In this document: one piece after another, positions 38,334 through 47,236 of the stretch
Layout: each line of letters opens with the position of its first letter
Position numbering within the stretch: the first letter of the stretch is position 1
Origin: AP-15 sp963736715
GTDB lineage: Bacteria > Pseudomonadota > Alphaproteobacteria > ATCC43930 > CGMCC-115725
Length of the DNA stretch: 64,000 nt
Direction: 5' to 3'
Assembly: GCA_963736715.1 (NCBI GenBank)
Contig: CAVTQA010000051.1
Coordinates: 132,110-196,109 of the forward strand
Translations under genes and position numbers: made by a program
Notes under the pieces: generated by a model
What the model was told of the DNA's origin: nothing
Databases searched by the model: none
What the model saw: the letters and a program-made list of their open reading frames with translations, nothing else

Positions 38334-39176
38334 GCCGGCCACACCCGGGCGTGATGGTGCCGCAGCCGTTCCGGGTCCGCGTCTCGGTCAGCAGGACACG
38401 CGTCGACACATTGACGCTCACGCTTGAAGCCGTTCGCGGCGAGGCCCCGGTCGATCGCGCCCGGGCAGTTCATGATGGTCTATGCGTTCGGCATCGGCGA
38501 GGTGCCGATTTCCGTCAGCGGCGCTATCTGAGCGGGGCGAGGTCGTGCTGCACCGTGCGCGCGGTCGGCGCGGTCTCGCGAGCGATCTGCGCCGCGAAGG
38601 AGGGCAGCGTGCTGGGCATGCGCGGGCCGTTCGGCAACGTCATGGCCGCTCGCCGGCGCCGCCGGCGGGGACGTCGTGGTCGTGGCCGGCGGTATCGGCC
38701 TGGCGCCGCTGCGCACTGCTGATCCGCGACTGTGATCGCCAGCCGCCCGGGCTTCGGGACGTTGAGCGTGCTCTACGGCGGCACGCAACCCGGGCGAACT
38801 GCTCTATCTCGACGAGCTCGAGCAGCTGGCGAGACGCGGCCGAGGTCGGCGGTGACCGTTGACCACGCCGACAGCGCGCTGGCACGGCCAGGTCGGCGTC
38901 GTCCCCAAGCTGGTCAGACGCCGCGCGCTTCGCCGGCGACTCGGCACACGCCTTCGTCTGCGGACCCGAGGTGATGATGCGACTTCACGGCGCAGGCGCT
39001 GCTCGAGCCGCGGCGTGCCCCGCGACGCAGATCCACCTCTCGATGGAGCGCCACATGGACTGCGGCGTCGGGCTCTGCGGCCACTGCCAGCTCGGCCCGA
39101 CGCTGATCTGCCGCGACGGCCCCGTCTACACGCTACGCTGAGATGGCGCCGCTGGATGCGGGTGCGCGAGCTGTGA
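38320..39176 (+). CDS. hyhG: Group 3b hydrogenase gamma subunit (FAD/NAD(P) and 2Fe-2S), frameshifted
   Basis: About 285 residues. The start ATG lies within the end of the Crp-like gene. MVPQPFRVRVSVSRTRVDTL begins the FAD-binding barrel. GMRGPFGNVM and VVVVAGGIGLAPLRTLIRDC (the first part visible in a shifted frame) form the FAD/NAD(P) interface, with VLYGGTQPGE-like sequence after. The C-terminal cluster domain reads MERHMDCGVGLCGHCQLGPT then LICRDGPV, giving the four Cys of a [2Fe-2S] site as in DHOD electron-transfer subunits. At least six shifts occur. It couples the enzyme to NAD(P)H. GTGA overlap with the small subunit. Confidence 0.8.
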
Positions 39177-39964
39177 GCGCGCACCCGCAAAGCCGAAGCT
39201 CGCCGTCTGGAAATTCGCCTCCTGCGACGGCTGCCAGCTGAGCCTGCTCGACCTGCGAGGACGAGCTGCTGACGTTGGCCGACGACGGTCGAGATCGCCG
39301 AGTTCCACGAGGCGACCAGCGCACAGCGTCGCGGGGCCGTACGACCTCTCGCTGGTGGAGGGCTCGATCACCACCGCGCACGATGCCGCGAGCGGATCCA
39401 GCAGGTCCGGGCAATGTCGAAGACGCTGGTCACGATCGGCGCCTGCGCCACCGCCGGCGGGATCCAGGCGCTGCGCAACTTCGCCGACGTCGACGGAGTT
39501 CACCGCGGCCGTCTACGCCTCACCGCAATACATCTCCACGCTCGCGACCTCGACCCCGATCGCGGCTCACGTCACGGTCGACTTCGAACTGCACGGCTGC
39601 CCGATCAACAAGCGCCAGCTGCTCGAGGTGATCAGCGCCTTCCTGCATCGGCCGCAAGCCCGGCATCGCCATCGACCAGCGTCTGCACCGAATGCAAGCG
39701 CCGCGGCACCGTCTGCGTGATGGTCGCGCACGGGACCCCCTGCCTGGGTCCGGTCACCCACGCCGGCTGCGGCGCGCTCTGTCCCGCCTACAACCGCGGC
39801 TGCTTCGGCTGCTTCGGGCCGATGGAAACGCCGAACACCGACGCGCTTGATCCCGCTGCTGCGCAGCCAGGGCCTGGACGCGACCGACGGCGGTCGACGC
39901 GGGTCTTCCAGACCTTCAACGCCGCAGCCGAGCCGTTCCGCAAGGTGGCGGACGCGATGAGTGA
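39173..39964 (+). CDS. hyhS: Group 3b hydrogenase small (delta) subunit, frameshifted
   Basis: About 262 residues. The start GTG at 39173 overlaps the gamma stop. KLAVWKFASCDGCQLSLLDC supplies the first ligands of the proximal cluster. LVTIGACATAGGIQALRNFA and HGCPINKRQLLEVISAFL are classic hydrogenase small-subunit motifs, and CTECKRRGTVCVMV plus PCLGPVTHAGCGALCPAYNR provide the remaining cysteines. Four or more shifts fall between 39,200 and 39,900. It contains no twin-arginine leader, so the enzyme is cytoplasmic, as expected for group 3. The 3' end meets the large subunit at an ATGA-like overlap whose exact register is blurred by a shift. Confidence 0.82.
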
Positions 39965-41267
39965 GCGACGCACACGATCCGGACCGACTACCTCGCGCGC
40001 GTCGAGGGCGAGGGCGCGATGCACGTGCGGATCGACGGCTGGCCGCGTGGAGCGACGTGCGAGCTGCGGATCTTCGAGCCGCCGCGCTTCTTCGAGGCGT
40101 TCCTGCGCGGCCGCACGTTCGCCGAGGCACCCGACATCACCGCGCGGATCTGCGGGATCTGTCCGGTCGCCTACCAGATGAGCGCGGTGACACGCGATGG
40201 AGAGCCTCTGCGGCGTCGAGGTCGCCCGAGCCGATCCGCGACGCTGCGCCGGCTGCTCTACTGCGGCGAGTGGATCGAGAGCCACGCGCTGCACATCTAC
40301 ATGCTCCACGCGCCCGACTTCCTCGGCTATCACGGGCGCGGTCGAGCTCGCCCGCGACGCCCCGCAGATCGTCGAGCGCGGCCTGCAGCTGAAGAAGACC
40401 GGCAACGAGGTGATGCGCGTCGTCGGCGGGCGCGAGATGCATCCGATCAACGTCCGCGTCGGCGGCTTCTACAGGGCGCCGCGCAAGCGCGAGCTGGCGG
40501 CGCTCGTCGAGCCGCTCGAGCGGGCGCGCGAGGTCGCCGCTCGAGACGGTGCCGCTGGACGGCAGGCTTCGACTTCCCCGAGCGACGAGGTCGACTGCGA
40601 GCTCGTCGCGCTCTCGCACCCTGACGAGTACGCGATCGAGCGCGGGCGCATCGTCTCCGACCGCGGGCTCGACATCGACGCCGCCGAGTACGACGAGCAC
40701 TTCGAGGAGGAGCACGTCGAGCGCTCGACGCGCTGCACTCGCGGCTGCGCGAACGCGGCACCTACCTCGTGCGGGCCGCTGGCGCGCTACTCGCTCGAAC
40801 CACGACCAGCTATCGCCGCTCGCGCGCGAGGCTCGCGCGCGAGGCCGGGCTCGGCGAGACGTGCCGGGAACCCGTTCCGCAGCATCATCGTGCGCAGCGT
40901 CGAGCTCGGTCTACGCCTGCGACGAGGCGCTGCGGCTGATCGAGGCCTACGAGGAGCCCGACGCGCCGGCGGTGCGCGGTCGAACCGCGCGCCGGCAGCG
41001 GCCACGGCGCCAGCGAGGCGCCGCGCGGGATGCTCTACCACCGCTACCGGATCGACGGCGACGGCACGATCCTCGAGGCGCAGATCGTGCCGCCGACCTC
41101 GCAGAACCAGCAGGCGATCGAGGACGACCTGCGCAGCGTGGTCGAGCGCCACCTCGAGCTGCGATGACGAGCGCCTGCGCGGCCTGTGCGAGCAGACGAT
41201 CCGCAACTACGACCCCTGCATCTCCTGTGCGACGCACTTCCTGCGGTTGGAGGTGACCAGACGATGA
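39957..41267 (+). CDS. hyhL: Group 3b [NiFe]-hydrogenase large (alpha) subunit, frameshifted
   Basis: About 430 residues. TIRTDYLARVEGEGAMHVRI is the N-terminal signature. The L1 nickel motif is RICGICPVAYQ (near 40,145) and the L2 motif DPCISCATHFLRLEV (near 41,210), so all four Ni-ligating cysteines are present. LKKTGNEVMRVVGGREMHPI and VRVGGFYRAP lie between. At least eight shifts interrupt the gene. The product ends RLEVTRR, soon after the L2 His; a C-terminal peptide normally removed by the endopeptidase is therefore short. The gene overlaps the protease gene by ATGA. In M. smegmatis the homologous Hyh enzyme is DosR-controlled and evolves H2 in hypoxia. Confidence 0.87.
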
Positions 41268-41766
41268 GCGGCGAGCGTCACGTCGTCGTCGGCGTCGGCA
41301 ACCGCTTTCGCCGTGACGACAGCGCGGGCCTGTACGTGGCTGAGCGGCTGCAGGACCGCGTGCCGGAGCGGAGTGGAGATCCTCACGCTCGAGGGCGAGC
41401 CGACCACGCTGCTGGATGTCTTCGCCAGCGCGGAGCTGGTGATACTCGTGGACGCGGTGGCAACCGCGAGCCGTTCCCGGGCTGATCCAGCGCTTCGACG
41501 CCACCGACGAGCCGGTGCCGGGCAGCGTGTTCGGCGCCTCAACCCATGCATTTGGCCTCGGCGAGACGATCGAGCTGGCACGCACGCTCGGGAAGCTGAA
41601 CGGCCGCGTCCTCGTCTACGGCATCACCGGGGAAGACTTTGACGCCGGCGAGGGCCTCAGCGCAAGTGTCGCCGAGGCGGCGGAACGGGTCACGCTCGAG
41701 ATTCTGGACCGCCTGGCAGAGCTGGTGCCGCAAACGGCTGAACCGAACGGAGCGAATCGTGCATGA
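41264..41766 (+). CDS. Hydrogenase maturation endopeptidase (HycI/HyaD family), frameshifted
   Basis: About 165 residues. RHVVVGVGNRFRRDDSAGLY is the family start, with the Asp of RDD as first Ni-sensing residue. The middle (LEGEPTTLLDVFASAELVIL then VDAVA) is shifted by one base, and VPGSVFGASTHAFGLGETIE carries the conserved His (STHAFGL). The tail runs to NGANRA at 41766. It cleaves the C-terminal extension of the large subunit after Ni insertion. Shifts lie near 41,370 and 41,470. It overlaps the HypA gene by eight bases. Confidence 0.83.
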
Positions 41767-42040
41767 GCATGCGCTGATGGCCGACTTGACTCGCAAGATC
41801 GAGACGACCGCGATTGAGGGCGGTGCCGAGCGCGTGACTCGGGTAGTGGTTCAGCTCGGAGCGCTGTCCCACTTCACGCCCGAGCACTTCCGCGAGCACT
41901 TTGTGGACGCCAGCCGCGGGACCGTCGCCGAGGGCGCCGAGGTTGTGGCCACGCTGAATGACGACATCAGCGCTCCCCACGCCAACGATGTGCTGCTGGA
42001 AAGCGTGGAGCTCGAGATCCGTGACCCGGAGGAGGCGTGA
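41759..42040 (+). CDS. hypA: HypA-like nickel chaperone lacking the zinc finger
   Basis: 93 residues from a GTG at 41759, giving the invariant MHEHALM start whose His2 and Glu3 bind nickel. VTRVVVQLGALSHFTPEHFR and GTVAEGAEV follow the HypA fold. The canonical zinc domain (two CxxC motifs, about 20 residues) is absent: the protein contains no cysteine and ends DPEEA, some 20 residues shorter than standard HypA. The sequence is uninterrupted, so this is not an error. Ni delivery by a zinc-less HypA implies a variant mechanism, perhaps specific to group 3b systems. No HypB, HypD, HypE or HypF gene lies nearby. TGATG overlap with hypC. Confidence 0.85.
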   Translation: MHEHALMADLTRKIETTAIEGGAERVTRVVVQLGALSHFTPEHFREHFVDASRGTVAEGAEVVATLNDDISAPHANDVLLESVELEIRDPEEA

Positions 42041-42274
42041 TGTGCCTCGGCTCTATTGTGAAGCTCGTCGAGATCAACGACGACGCCGGAGTACCGTCTG
42101 GGCCAGCTCGAGGATGGCTGCATCGTCCCGCTCTCATTCGTGCCGGAGGCGCAGCCAGGCGCTCACCTGCTGCTGCATCTCGGCATCCCGGTCGAGATCC
42201 TCGACCCTGAAGCGGCTCGTGAGGCGCTCGCGCTGCGCCTTGCGGGCAGTGACCTGGAAGGCGATCAGCCATGA
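42040..42274 (+). CDS. hypC: HypC-like hydrogenase maturation chaperone, one frameshift
   Basis: About 78 residues. It begins MCLGSIVKLVEINDD, with Cys2 exposed after removal of Met as required for carrying the Fe(CN)2CO unit to the large subunit. A shift near 42,090 leads into RLGQLEDGCIVPLSFVPEAQ and the C-terminal helix PEAAREALALRLAGSD. The beta-barrel core is divergent from E. coli HypC but size and start are diagnostic. ATGA overlap with the following exporter gene makes the transporter part of the hydrogenase operon. Confidence 0.8.
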
Positions 42275-43172
42275 GTACTCGCGCAACCGGGATCGCACTG
42301 GCTTTTGTCAGCGCTGTGATCAGCGGCGTCTCCATCTACGTCAACGGCCTGGGTGTCAAGCACTTTCCGGACGCGACCGTCTACACGACCGCCAAGAACG
42401 GCGTCGCCGGTGTGCTGCTGCTGGTGGCGTTGGCCGCAGCGCGCCCGCGGCGCGCGTTGCGTGTGCCGCCGAGGCGCGCCGCGTTGCCGCTACTGGTGGT
42501 GGCGATCATCGGCGGCTCGGTGCCGTTCGTACTGTTCTTCGAGGGGCTGGCCCGTGCTCAATCCACGCAGGCCGCGTTCATCCAGAAGACGCTCGTGGTC
42601 TGGGTCGCGCTGCTGGCCGTGCCGTTCCTGCGCGAGCGCTTCCGCTGGCCGCACGCACTCGCCATCGCGCTGCTCATGGCTGGGCAGGTGTGGCTCGCCG
42701 GCAAGGCCGGACACGTCACATTCGGCACTGGCGAGGCCATGATCCTCGCCGCGACGCTGCTTTGGGCAGTGGAGATCGTCTACGTCAAACGGCTGATGGA
42801 AAGCTTTGACGCACAGATCCTTGCAACCGCCCGGATGGCACTGGGCGCGGTGCTGCTGATCGCTTGGGTGTTGATCACCGGCAAGGTCCATCAACTACTG
42901 AGCATGAGCGGCCTGCAATGGCGTTGGGTTCTGCTCACCGGGGTGCTGCTGACCGGTTATGTCGGCACCTGGTATGCGGCACTGGCACGCGCCCAGGCGG
43001 TGGACGTCACCGCCGTGTTGGTGTTCGGCGCCGTGATCACCGCGCTGCTCGCCGGCACTGCGGGGGCGGCATCGATCAACGCTCCGGCACTGCTGCTGGT
43101 TGCGGCGGATCAGCGGTCATGGCCTGGACGTCGCTGCGCAGCCCCCGCTCCGGCGCGGTGAGATCGGCGTGA
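42271..43172 (+). CDS. EamA-family transporter at the end of the hydrogenase operon
   Basis: About 300 residues, ten helices in two EamA repeats (ALAFVSAVISGVSIYVNGLG; FIQKTLVVWVALLAVPFL; EAMILAATLLWAVEIVYVKR; VLLTGVLLTGYVGTWYAALA). A shift near 43,105 replaces a scrambled end with GSAVMAWTSLRSPRSGAV and a stop at 43172 that overlaps the next gene by GTGA. The ATG overlaps hypC (ATGA). Such tight packing suggests a role with the hydrogenase, for example export of a fermentation product or import of a metal or cofactor, but this is not shown. Sequence differs clearly from the EamA exporter at 11.2 kb. Confidence 0.78.
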
Positions 43173-43952
43173 TCTCTCGAACGCCTACGGGGGCGACCCC
43201 CGGGCCGCTGCTGTTCGCACGCTATGCCTACCCGCCTAACGCGCTCGGACTCTGCGGCGCGGACCGCCCGCACGAACTGCTCGAATACGGAGACGCCCAC
43301 GTCTCGGATCCTGGGCTGGCAGAGGCGGCTAGGACCTTTGACGGGGCCTGGCCCTACCTCGCCCTGATAGCCGGCGCCAACGGGATCAGCGATCCTCTCG
43401 ATTCCCGCGTCGTCGAGGCCTACTGGGTCGGTAACGAGCTGCTCGACCGGGTCAGCCCGAGTGAGCTTGTCAGACACGTCGACGATCGCTTCCGCGGGCG
43501 CATCGGCCGCGCCCGGGAACACATCAACGACACCGTCGCCGCGGGAGCTGTCCCCCACCACTGCTTCCACGTGTTCGCGGTCTACCCGTGGCTCGGTCTC
43601 CTGCGCACAGGGATCGTCGACCAGCCGCTGCACATCCTCGACCAGTGCCGCACAACTCCGGCGGTGGTCGAGTCGGTGGATGCCGAGGACACCCTGACCG
43701 TAAGCGCTCGGCCGTTGCTCTGGGAGGACGGGATGTTGGTTCTCGGCGCACGCGGCACCGAGAACCGTGCGCTGGCGAACGGATGACCTCGCGTTCATCA
43801 CCGAACCGGGCCCGGGTGACCTCGTCTCGCTGCATTGGGACTTCGTCTGTGACCATCTCTCGCCGCGCTCGGCGAGAGCTCTGCTGGCGGCAAACCAGCG
43901 TGCGATCCTGGCCGTCAACCAGGCTGGCGCGGCGGCGCAAGTTCTGTCCTAG
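43169..43952 (+). CDS. Hydrogenase-operon protein of unknown function (DUF6390-like), one frameshift
   Basis: About 260 residues, soluble. The GTG at 43169 (GTGA overlap with the transporter) opens VISRTPTGATPGPLLFARYA. YAYPPNALGLCGADRP is a distinctive motif. WPYLALIAGANGISDPLDSR, HHCFHVFAVYPWLGLLRTGI and LVSLHWDFVCDHLSPRSARA follow, the last after a shift near 43,775. The histidine-rich HHCFHVF and HWDFVCDHL suggest a metal or heme/flavin environment. I associate it with an actinobacterial family found near [NiFe]-hydrogenases, but the family name is from memory and unchecked. No function is assigned. Confidence 0.65.
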
Positions 43953-43961
43953 GGCGTTGCC

Positions 43962-43984
43962 CAGCACGTAGTTCGTACGTGCTG
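43962..43984. terminator. Hairpin after the hydrogenase operon
   Basis: CAGCACGTA (43962-43970) pairs with TACGTGCTG (43976-43984) around a five-base loop, a perfect 9-bp stem. It starts ten bases after the operon's last stop. No U-tract follows, as is common in high-GC actinobacteria. An operator for gpmA is the alternative. Confidence 0.55.
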
Positions 43985-44066
43985 TATGCGGCGGCGCACG
44001 GATACCGGGTCGCCTGGCGTCGTCTAACTTCACCCGAAATCCTGCTGCAGATGAGGTGACAGGCGG

Positions 44067-44813
44067 ATGCAAACTCTGGTGCTCCTGCGGCACGGCGAGA
44101 GCGAATGGAACCGCGAGGGTCGCTTCACCGGATGGGTCGATGTCGGCCTTTCGGAGAAGGGCGCGCGCGAGGCCGCGTACGGTGGGCGCCTGCTCGCGCA
44201 GGCAGACATTCGCGCCGACGTGGTCCACACCTCGGTGCTCAAGCGGGCCGTCCAGACCGCGAACATCGCGCTCGAGGCGGCCGACTTGCAATGGCTGCCC
44301 GTACGCAGGTCGTGGCGGTTGAACGAGCGCCACTACGGCGCGCTTCAGGGCAAGAACAAGGCCCAGACCAGGGACGAGTTCGGCGAGGAACAGTTCATGC
44401 TCTGGCGACGCTCGTACGATGTCCCACCTCCAGCGATGACCGAGGGCGACCGCTGCTCCCAGGCCAGGGATCCGCGGTATGCGTCGCTACCACCCGAGCT
44501 CGTGCCGAGCTCGGAATGCCTGAAAGACGTGGTCGCAAGGCTGCTCCCATACTGGTACGACGCGATCGTGGCCGATCTTGCGGCGGGCATGACCGTGATC
44601 GTCGTAGCACACGGCAACTCGCTGCGCGCTCTGGTGAAACATCTGGACCACATCAGCGATCAGGACATCGCTGCCCTGAACCTGCCCACCGGCATCCCAC
44701 TGGTCTATGAGCTCGACGAGCGATTCCGCCCCATCACTCCCGGTGGTCGATACCTCGACCCCCAGGCTGCTGCCGAGTCGGCGCAGGCGGTGGCGCAGCA
44801 AGGGCGAGCGTGA
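44067..44813 (+). CDS. gpmA: 2,3-bisphosphoglycerate-dependent phosphoglycerate mutase
   Basis: An intact 248-residue dPGM, the family's normal length. LVLLRHGESEWN holds the phospho-His (H9). FTGWVDVGLSEKG, VHTSVLKRAVQTANI, WRLNERHYGALQGKNKA and VVAHGNSLRALVKH (second catalytic His) are all present. It interconverts 3- and 2-phosphoglycerate. Together with pfkA, gap and ppsA it completes a partial glycolytic set scattered through the island. The last codons overlap a GTG of the CBS frame. Confidence 0.93.
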   Translation: MQTLVLLRHGESEWNREGRFTGWVDVGLSEKGAREAAYGGRLLAQADIRADVVHTSVLKRAVQTANIALEAADLQWLPVRRSWRLNERHYGALQGKNKAQTRDEFGEEQFMLWRRSYDVPPPAMTEGDRCSQARDPRYASLPPELVPSSECLKDVVARLLPYWYDAIVADLAAGMTVIVVAHGNSLRALVKHLDHISDQDIAALNLPTGIPLVYELDERFRPITPGGRYLDPQAAAESAQAVAQQGRA

Positions 44814-44962
44814 CCGATCCGGTAGTCGTGGCGGCGGCCATTTCGCGGGGGATCAGCTACGGGGAAGTACTGAGCGGAAGTACGGCAGCGACGCGATGGG
44901 CAGGCAGCGATGTGGGCCTAGGCTCTGCTGTAGCCAACGAATCCGCTGAAACGGAGCTTGCG

Positions 44963-45370
44963 ATGACGATCCACGACCCCACGCTCTCACATGTCCGTGT
45001 GTCCGACGTGATGCACACCGGCATTCTCACTACCGACCCCACGACTCCGCTCCGCGTCGTGGCGCGATTGATGGCGGCACAGCGTGTTCACGCGGTTGCT
45101 GTTGCCGACCCTGACCACGCGCGCCGCCCGTTCGGATTCATCACCGTCGCTGAGATCGCTGCAGCGGCCGCTGACGCGATCGACGAGACCGCTGGCGAGG
45201 CGGCCGCCACAGAGGTCGTCACGGTGCAGTCGACGGCATCCGTGGACGAGGCCGCACGGATCATGGTTGAGCACTCAGTCGATCATCTGATCGTGGTCGA
45301 AACCTCCAGCGGCCATCCGTGCGGCGTGCTGTCGGGACTCGACATCGCCGCAGCCTACGCTGACTCTTAG
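44963..45370 (+). CDS. CBS-pair protein (Hrp1-like)
   Basis: 135 residues when started at the ATG at 44963, which has GGAG six bases upstream. The frame is open back to a GTG at 44810 that overlaps the gpmA stop, adding 51 residues of low-complexity sequence with no CBS features; that longer form is less likely. Two CBS repeats: HVRVSDVMHTGILTTDPTTP to RRPFGFITVAEIAAAAADAI, and TEVVTVQSTASVDEAARIMV to PCGVLSGLDIAAAYADS. It is similar in size and layout to mycobacterial hypoxic response protein 1. It probably binds an adenosyl ligand. Confidence 0.8.
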   Translation: MTIHDPTLSHVRVSDVMHTGILTTDPTTPLRVVARLMAAQRVHAVAVADPDHARRPFGFITVAEIAAAAADAIDETAGEAAATEVVTVQSTASVDEAARIMVEHSVDHLIVVETSSGHPCGVLSGLDIAAAYADS

Positions 45371-45439
45371 CCGCCTTTCAGCCGCCGTTATTGACAGGCC
45401 GGACCGGCAGGCACTCTGACTGTGCGCTGCCGGGGCGGG

Positions 45440-46411
45440 TTACACGTCGTCGGTGCGCTGCATCCGGTAGTGGTCGCGCCAGATCAGCTTATAGATCGGG
45501 ATTCGGCGGGGGAGGTCGCGAAGCCCGGGAATGAACGGGACCAGCACCAGCGCGGTGCTGAGGACGATCATGACCGTCATCACGAGCGCGTCGGCGTTGG
45601 CCGAGGTCGAGAACGGCTTTATCTGGTACCAGAACGTGTACAGCCAGAGCCACACCTGCCCGGGGTAGCTGCCGGTTTCGTTCATCATTCCCCACTGACT
45701 GCCGGTGAGGTTCTGCGTCGTCGCCCGGTTCGCCAACACGCCCCCGTCGGCCATGAACAGCAGCGGTTTGGTGTAGTCGGTCTGGTAGAACTGCTTGCTG
45801 GCCAGCAACGCTCCGTCGAGGCCGCCGGACTGCGCAAAGGTCAGCAGCGCCCCCATCATCTCCGGCACCGGGCCGTAGCTGCCCGGCTTTACGGAGACGC
45901 CTCCGGTCGCGGTCGCCTTCGCGTCGGTGAGCGCCTTCTCGTACGCGCTCGTCCAGCCAGACTGTGTGCTTGTGGACGCGGCCTCGTAGGCAGAGACGGC
46001 GTGCTGGACGGCGGGCTGCTGCGTCAGCGAGCGCAGTGGTGCGAGCACGAAGTCTTGGGCGGAGTTGATTGGGGTGCTGATCCCGAGCCATTGCTGAAGG
46101 TGGATGAACCAGACGTGCTGGACGGCCCCGGTGCCGTTGTTGTACGGCGGGCCGTAGCTTCCGGAGAAGCTCGAGTGGTCAAGCTCCGTCGCGGCGGTTG
46201 TGACGAAGTCGACAGGGTCGCTGCGCGACCAGCTCTTCACTGTGCTCGGCGCGAGGTCCGGTGACGAGAACAGGATCGTCAGCACCAGTACGAGCGTGGC
46301 GACCACGCCGAGCGCGACCGTCGCCTCCTTGAGGATGTCGTAGCGACGATAGCCGCCCTCCCAGGTGCGGTAGGACTCGTCCTCGATCCGGCGGCTCTCG
46401 CGGCTGCTCAC
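45440..46411 (-). CDS. Cytochrome b C-terminal-like membrane protein with large extracytoplasmic insert
   Basis: 323 residues, intact. A first helix (ILKEATVALGVVATLVLVLT) is followed by an extracytoplasmic region of about 190 residues (SYGPPYNNGTGAVQHVWFIH; many Ser/Thr/Gln). Two or three C-terminal helices then follow (PGQVWLWLYTFWYQIKPF; ALVMTVMIVLSTALVLVPFI), ending GLRDLPRRIPIYKLIWRDHY. The order matches subunit IV or the C-terminal third of cytochrome b, but the quinol-site PEWY motif is not present and the loop is far longer than usual. The start overlaps the cytochrome b gene (ATGA). With no Rieske gene alongside, it cannot form an ordinary bc complex. Confidence 0.7.
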   Translation of the reverse strand: MSSRESRRIEDESYRTWEGGYRRYDILKEATVALGVVATLVLVLTILFSSPDLAPSTVKSWSRSDPVDFVTTAATELDHSSFSGSYGPPYNNGTGAVQHVWFIHLQQWLGISTPINSAQDFVLAPLRSLTQQPAVQHAVSAYEAASTSTQSGWTSAYEKALTDAKATATGGVSVKPGSYGPVPEMMGALLTFAQSGGLDGALLASKQFYQTDYTKPLLFMADGGVLANRATTQNLTGSQWGMMNETGSYPGQVWLWLYTFWYQIKPFSTSANADALVMTVMIVLSTALVLVPFIPGLRDLPRRIPIYKLIWRDHYRMQRTDDV

Positions 46412-47079
46412 GCCGGCTCCGGCTGATCGCCGGCGCCCGGCTGATCGCCGGACGGCTTGACGGGTCCGACCGCGTCCAATCGGAAGGGCGGCACGATCCC
46501 GTGCCTACGGACCAGCAGCACGTGCGCGACAACGAGCCCCACGACCGCGAGTGGGAGCAGGAACACGTGGTAGCTGTACATCTGCCCGAAGTTCATGAGG
46601 TTGAAGAACGAGCCGATGCCCATCGAGTTCATCGCGTCCTTCGCCTGGGTCGAGATCCACTGCGCATCGAAGTTCTGTTGCGAGACGTAGCCGGTCAAGG
46701 CGCACGGGATCGCGACCAGAAACGTGACCACACCGGTCATCCATACTCGCGCGCGGCCGCCTCGCCAGGCCGCCATCCAGTACTTCCCCCACAGGTGAAT
46801 CACCATGAAGAAGAAGAAGAGCTCGACCGCCCACAGATGGACGCTGTTGAAGAAGTGGCCGATCCCGGTGACGTGCCACCACCCCGGCCCCTTCAACGCC
46901 AGAATCGTCCCCGAGCCGATGATCATGACCAGCGAGGCCAGCGTCAGCGCCCCGAAGACGTAGATCCACGACGCCATGTACGACGGCTGCCTGTCGGGCA
47001 GCAGCTTCTCCGGCGGCAGCGCTGCAACCAGTCGCTCGCGCAGCCTCCCTGTCCACGTCGGCGGATCAACCGCGGTCAA
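46408..47079 (-). CDS. Cytochrome b6-like (N-terminal) diheme membrane protein
   Basis: 223 residues, intact. Four helices with bis-His heme pairs: H81 and H95 (HX13H, in SVHLWAVELFFFFMVIHLWG), H171 and H186 (HX14H, in YSYHVFLLPLAVVGLVVAHV). This is the spacing of cytochrome b6. SWIYVFGALTLASLVMIIGS is the first helix and ALTGYVSQQNFDAQW the loop after helix C. It should carry two b hemes and exchange electrons with menaquinone. It is the middle gene of a three-gene unit (47,236 to 45,440) overlapping on both sides. The electron donor or acceptor is unknown; the divergent flavoprotein and the nearby cupredoxin are candidates. Confidence 0.85.
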   Translation of the reverse strand: MTAVDPPTWTGRLRERLVAALPPEKLLPDRQPSYMASWIYVFGALTLASLVMIIGSGTILALKGPGWWHVTGIGHFFNSVHLWAVELFFFFMVIHLWGKYWMAAWRGGRARVWMTGVVTFLVAIPCALTGYVSQQNFDAQWISTQAKDAMNSMGIGSFFNLMNFGQMYSYHVFLLPLAVVGLVVAHVLLVRRHGIVPPFRLDAVGPVKPSGDQPGAGDQPEPA

Positions 47080-47236
47080 CGCCGCCCCTCCCGTGCCCCG
47101 GGAACGGCGCCAGGATCGCGACCACGAACACGACCAGCATCAACACGATCACGATGACGTTCGAAACGGACAGGTCAATGAAGTGCCAATGCACCGTGTG
47201 CGCCGGATGATTGAGATTGAAGATCGCGGCGATCAT
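47066..47236 (-). CDS. Small single-helix membrane protein upstream of cytochrome b
   Basis: 56 residues from the ATG at 47236: IFNLNHPAHTVHWHFIDLSV, then one helix (VIVIVLMLVVFVVAILAPF), then a Gly/Arg tail GHGRGGVDRG. The three histidines before the helix are a notable feature. It overlaps the start of the cytochrome b gene by 14 bases, so the three genes are one translation-coupled unit. It is most likely a small subunit of the cytochrome b complex. Longer upstream in-frame starts lie in arginine-rich non-coding sequence. Confidence 0.72.
   Translation of the reverse strand: MIAAIFNLNHPAHTVHWHFIDLSVSNVIVIVLMLVVFVVAILAPFPGHGRGGVDRG

Noticed and set aside
36726..41267. Hydrogenase structural genes as genuine pseudogenes
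   Set aside because: All cluster and nickel ligands persist, start/stop overlaps are preserved, maturation genes are intact, and equally dense shifts affect essential nrdJ, tmk and holB; sequence error is more likely.
44810..45370. Long form of the CBS protein starting at the GTG overlapping gpmA
   Set aside because: The extra 51 residues lack CBS features and look non-coding; the internal ATG at 44963 has a good ribosome site.
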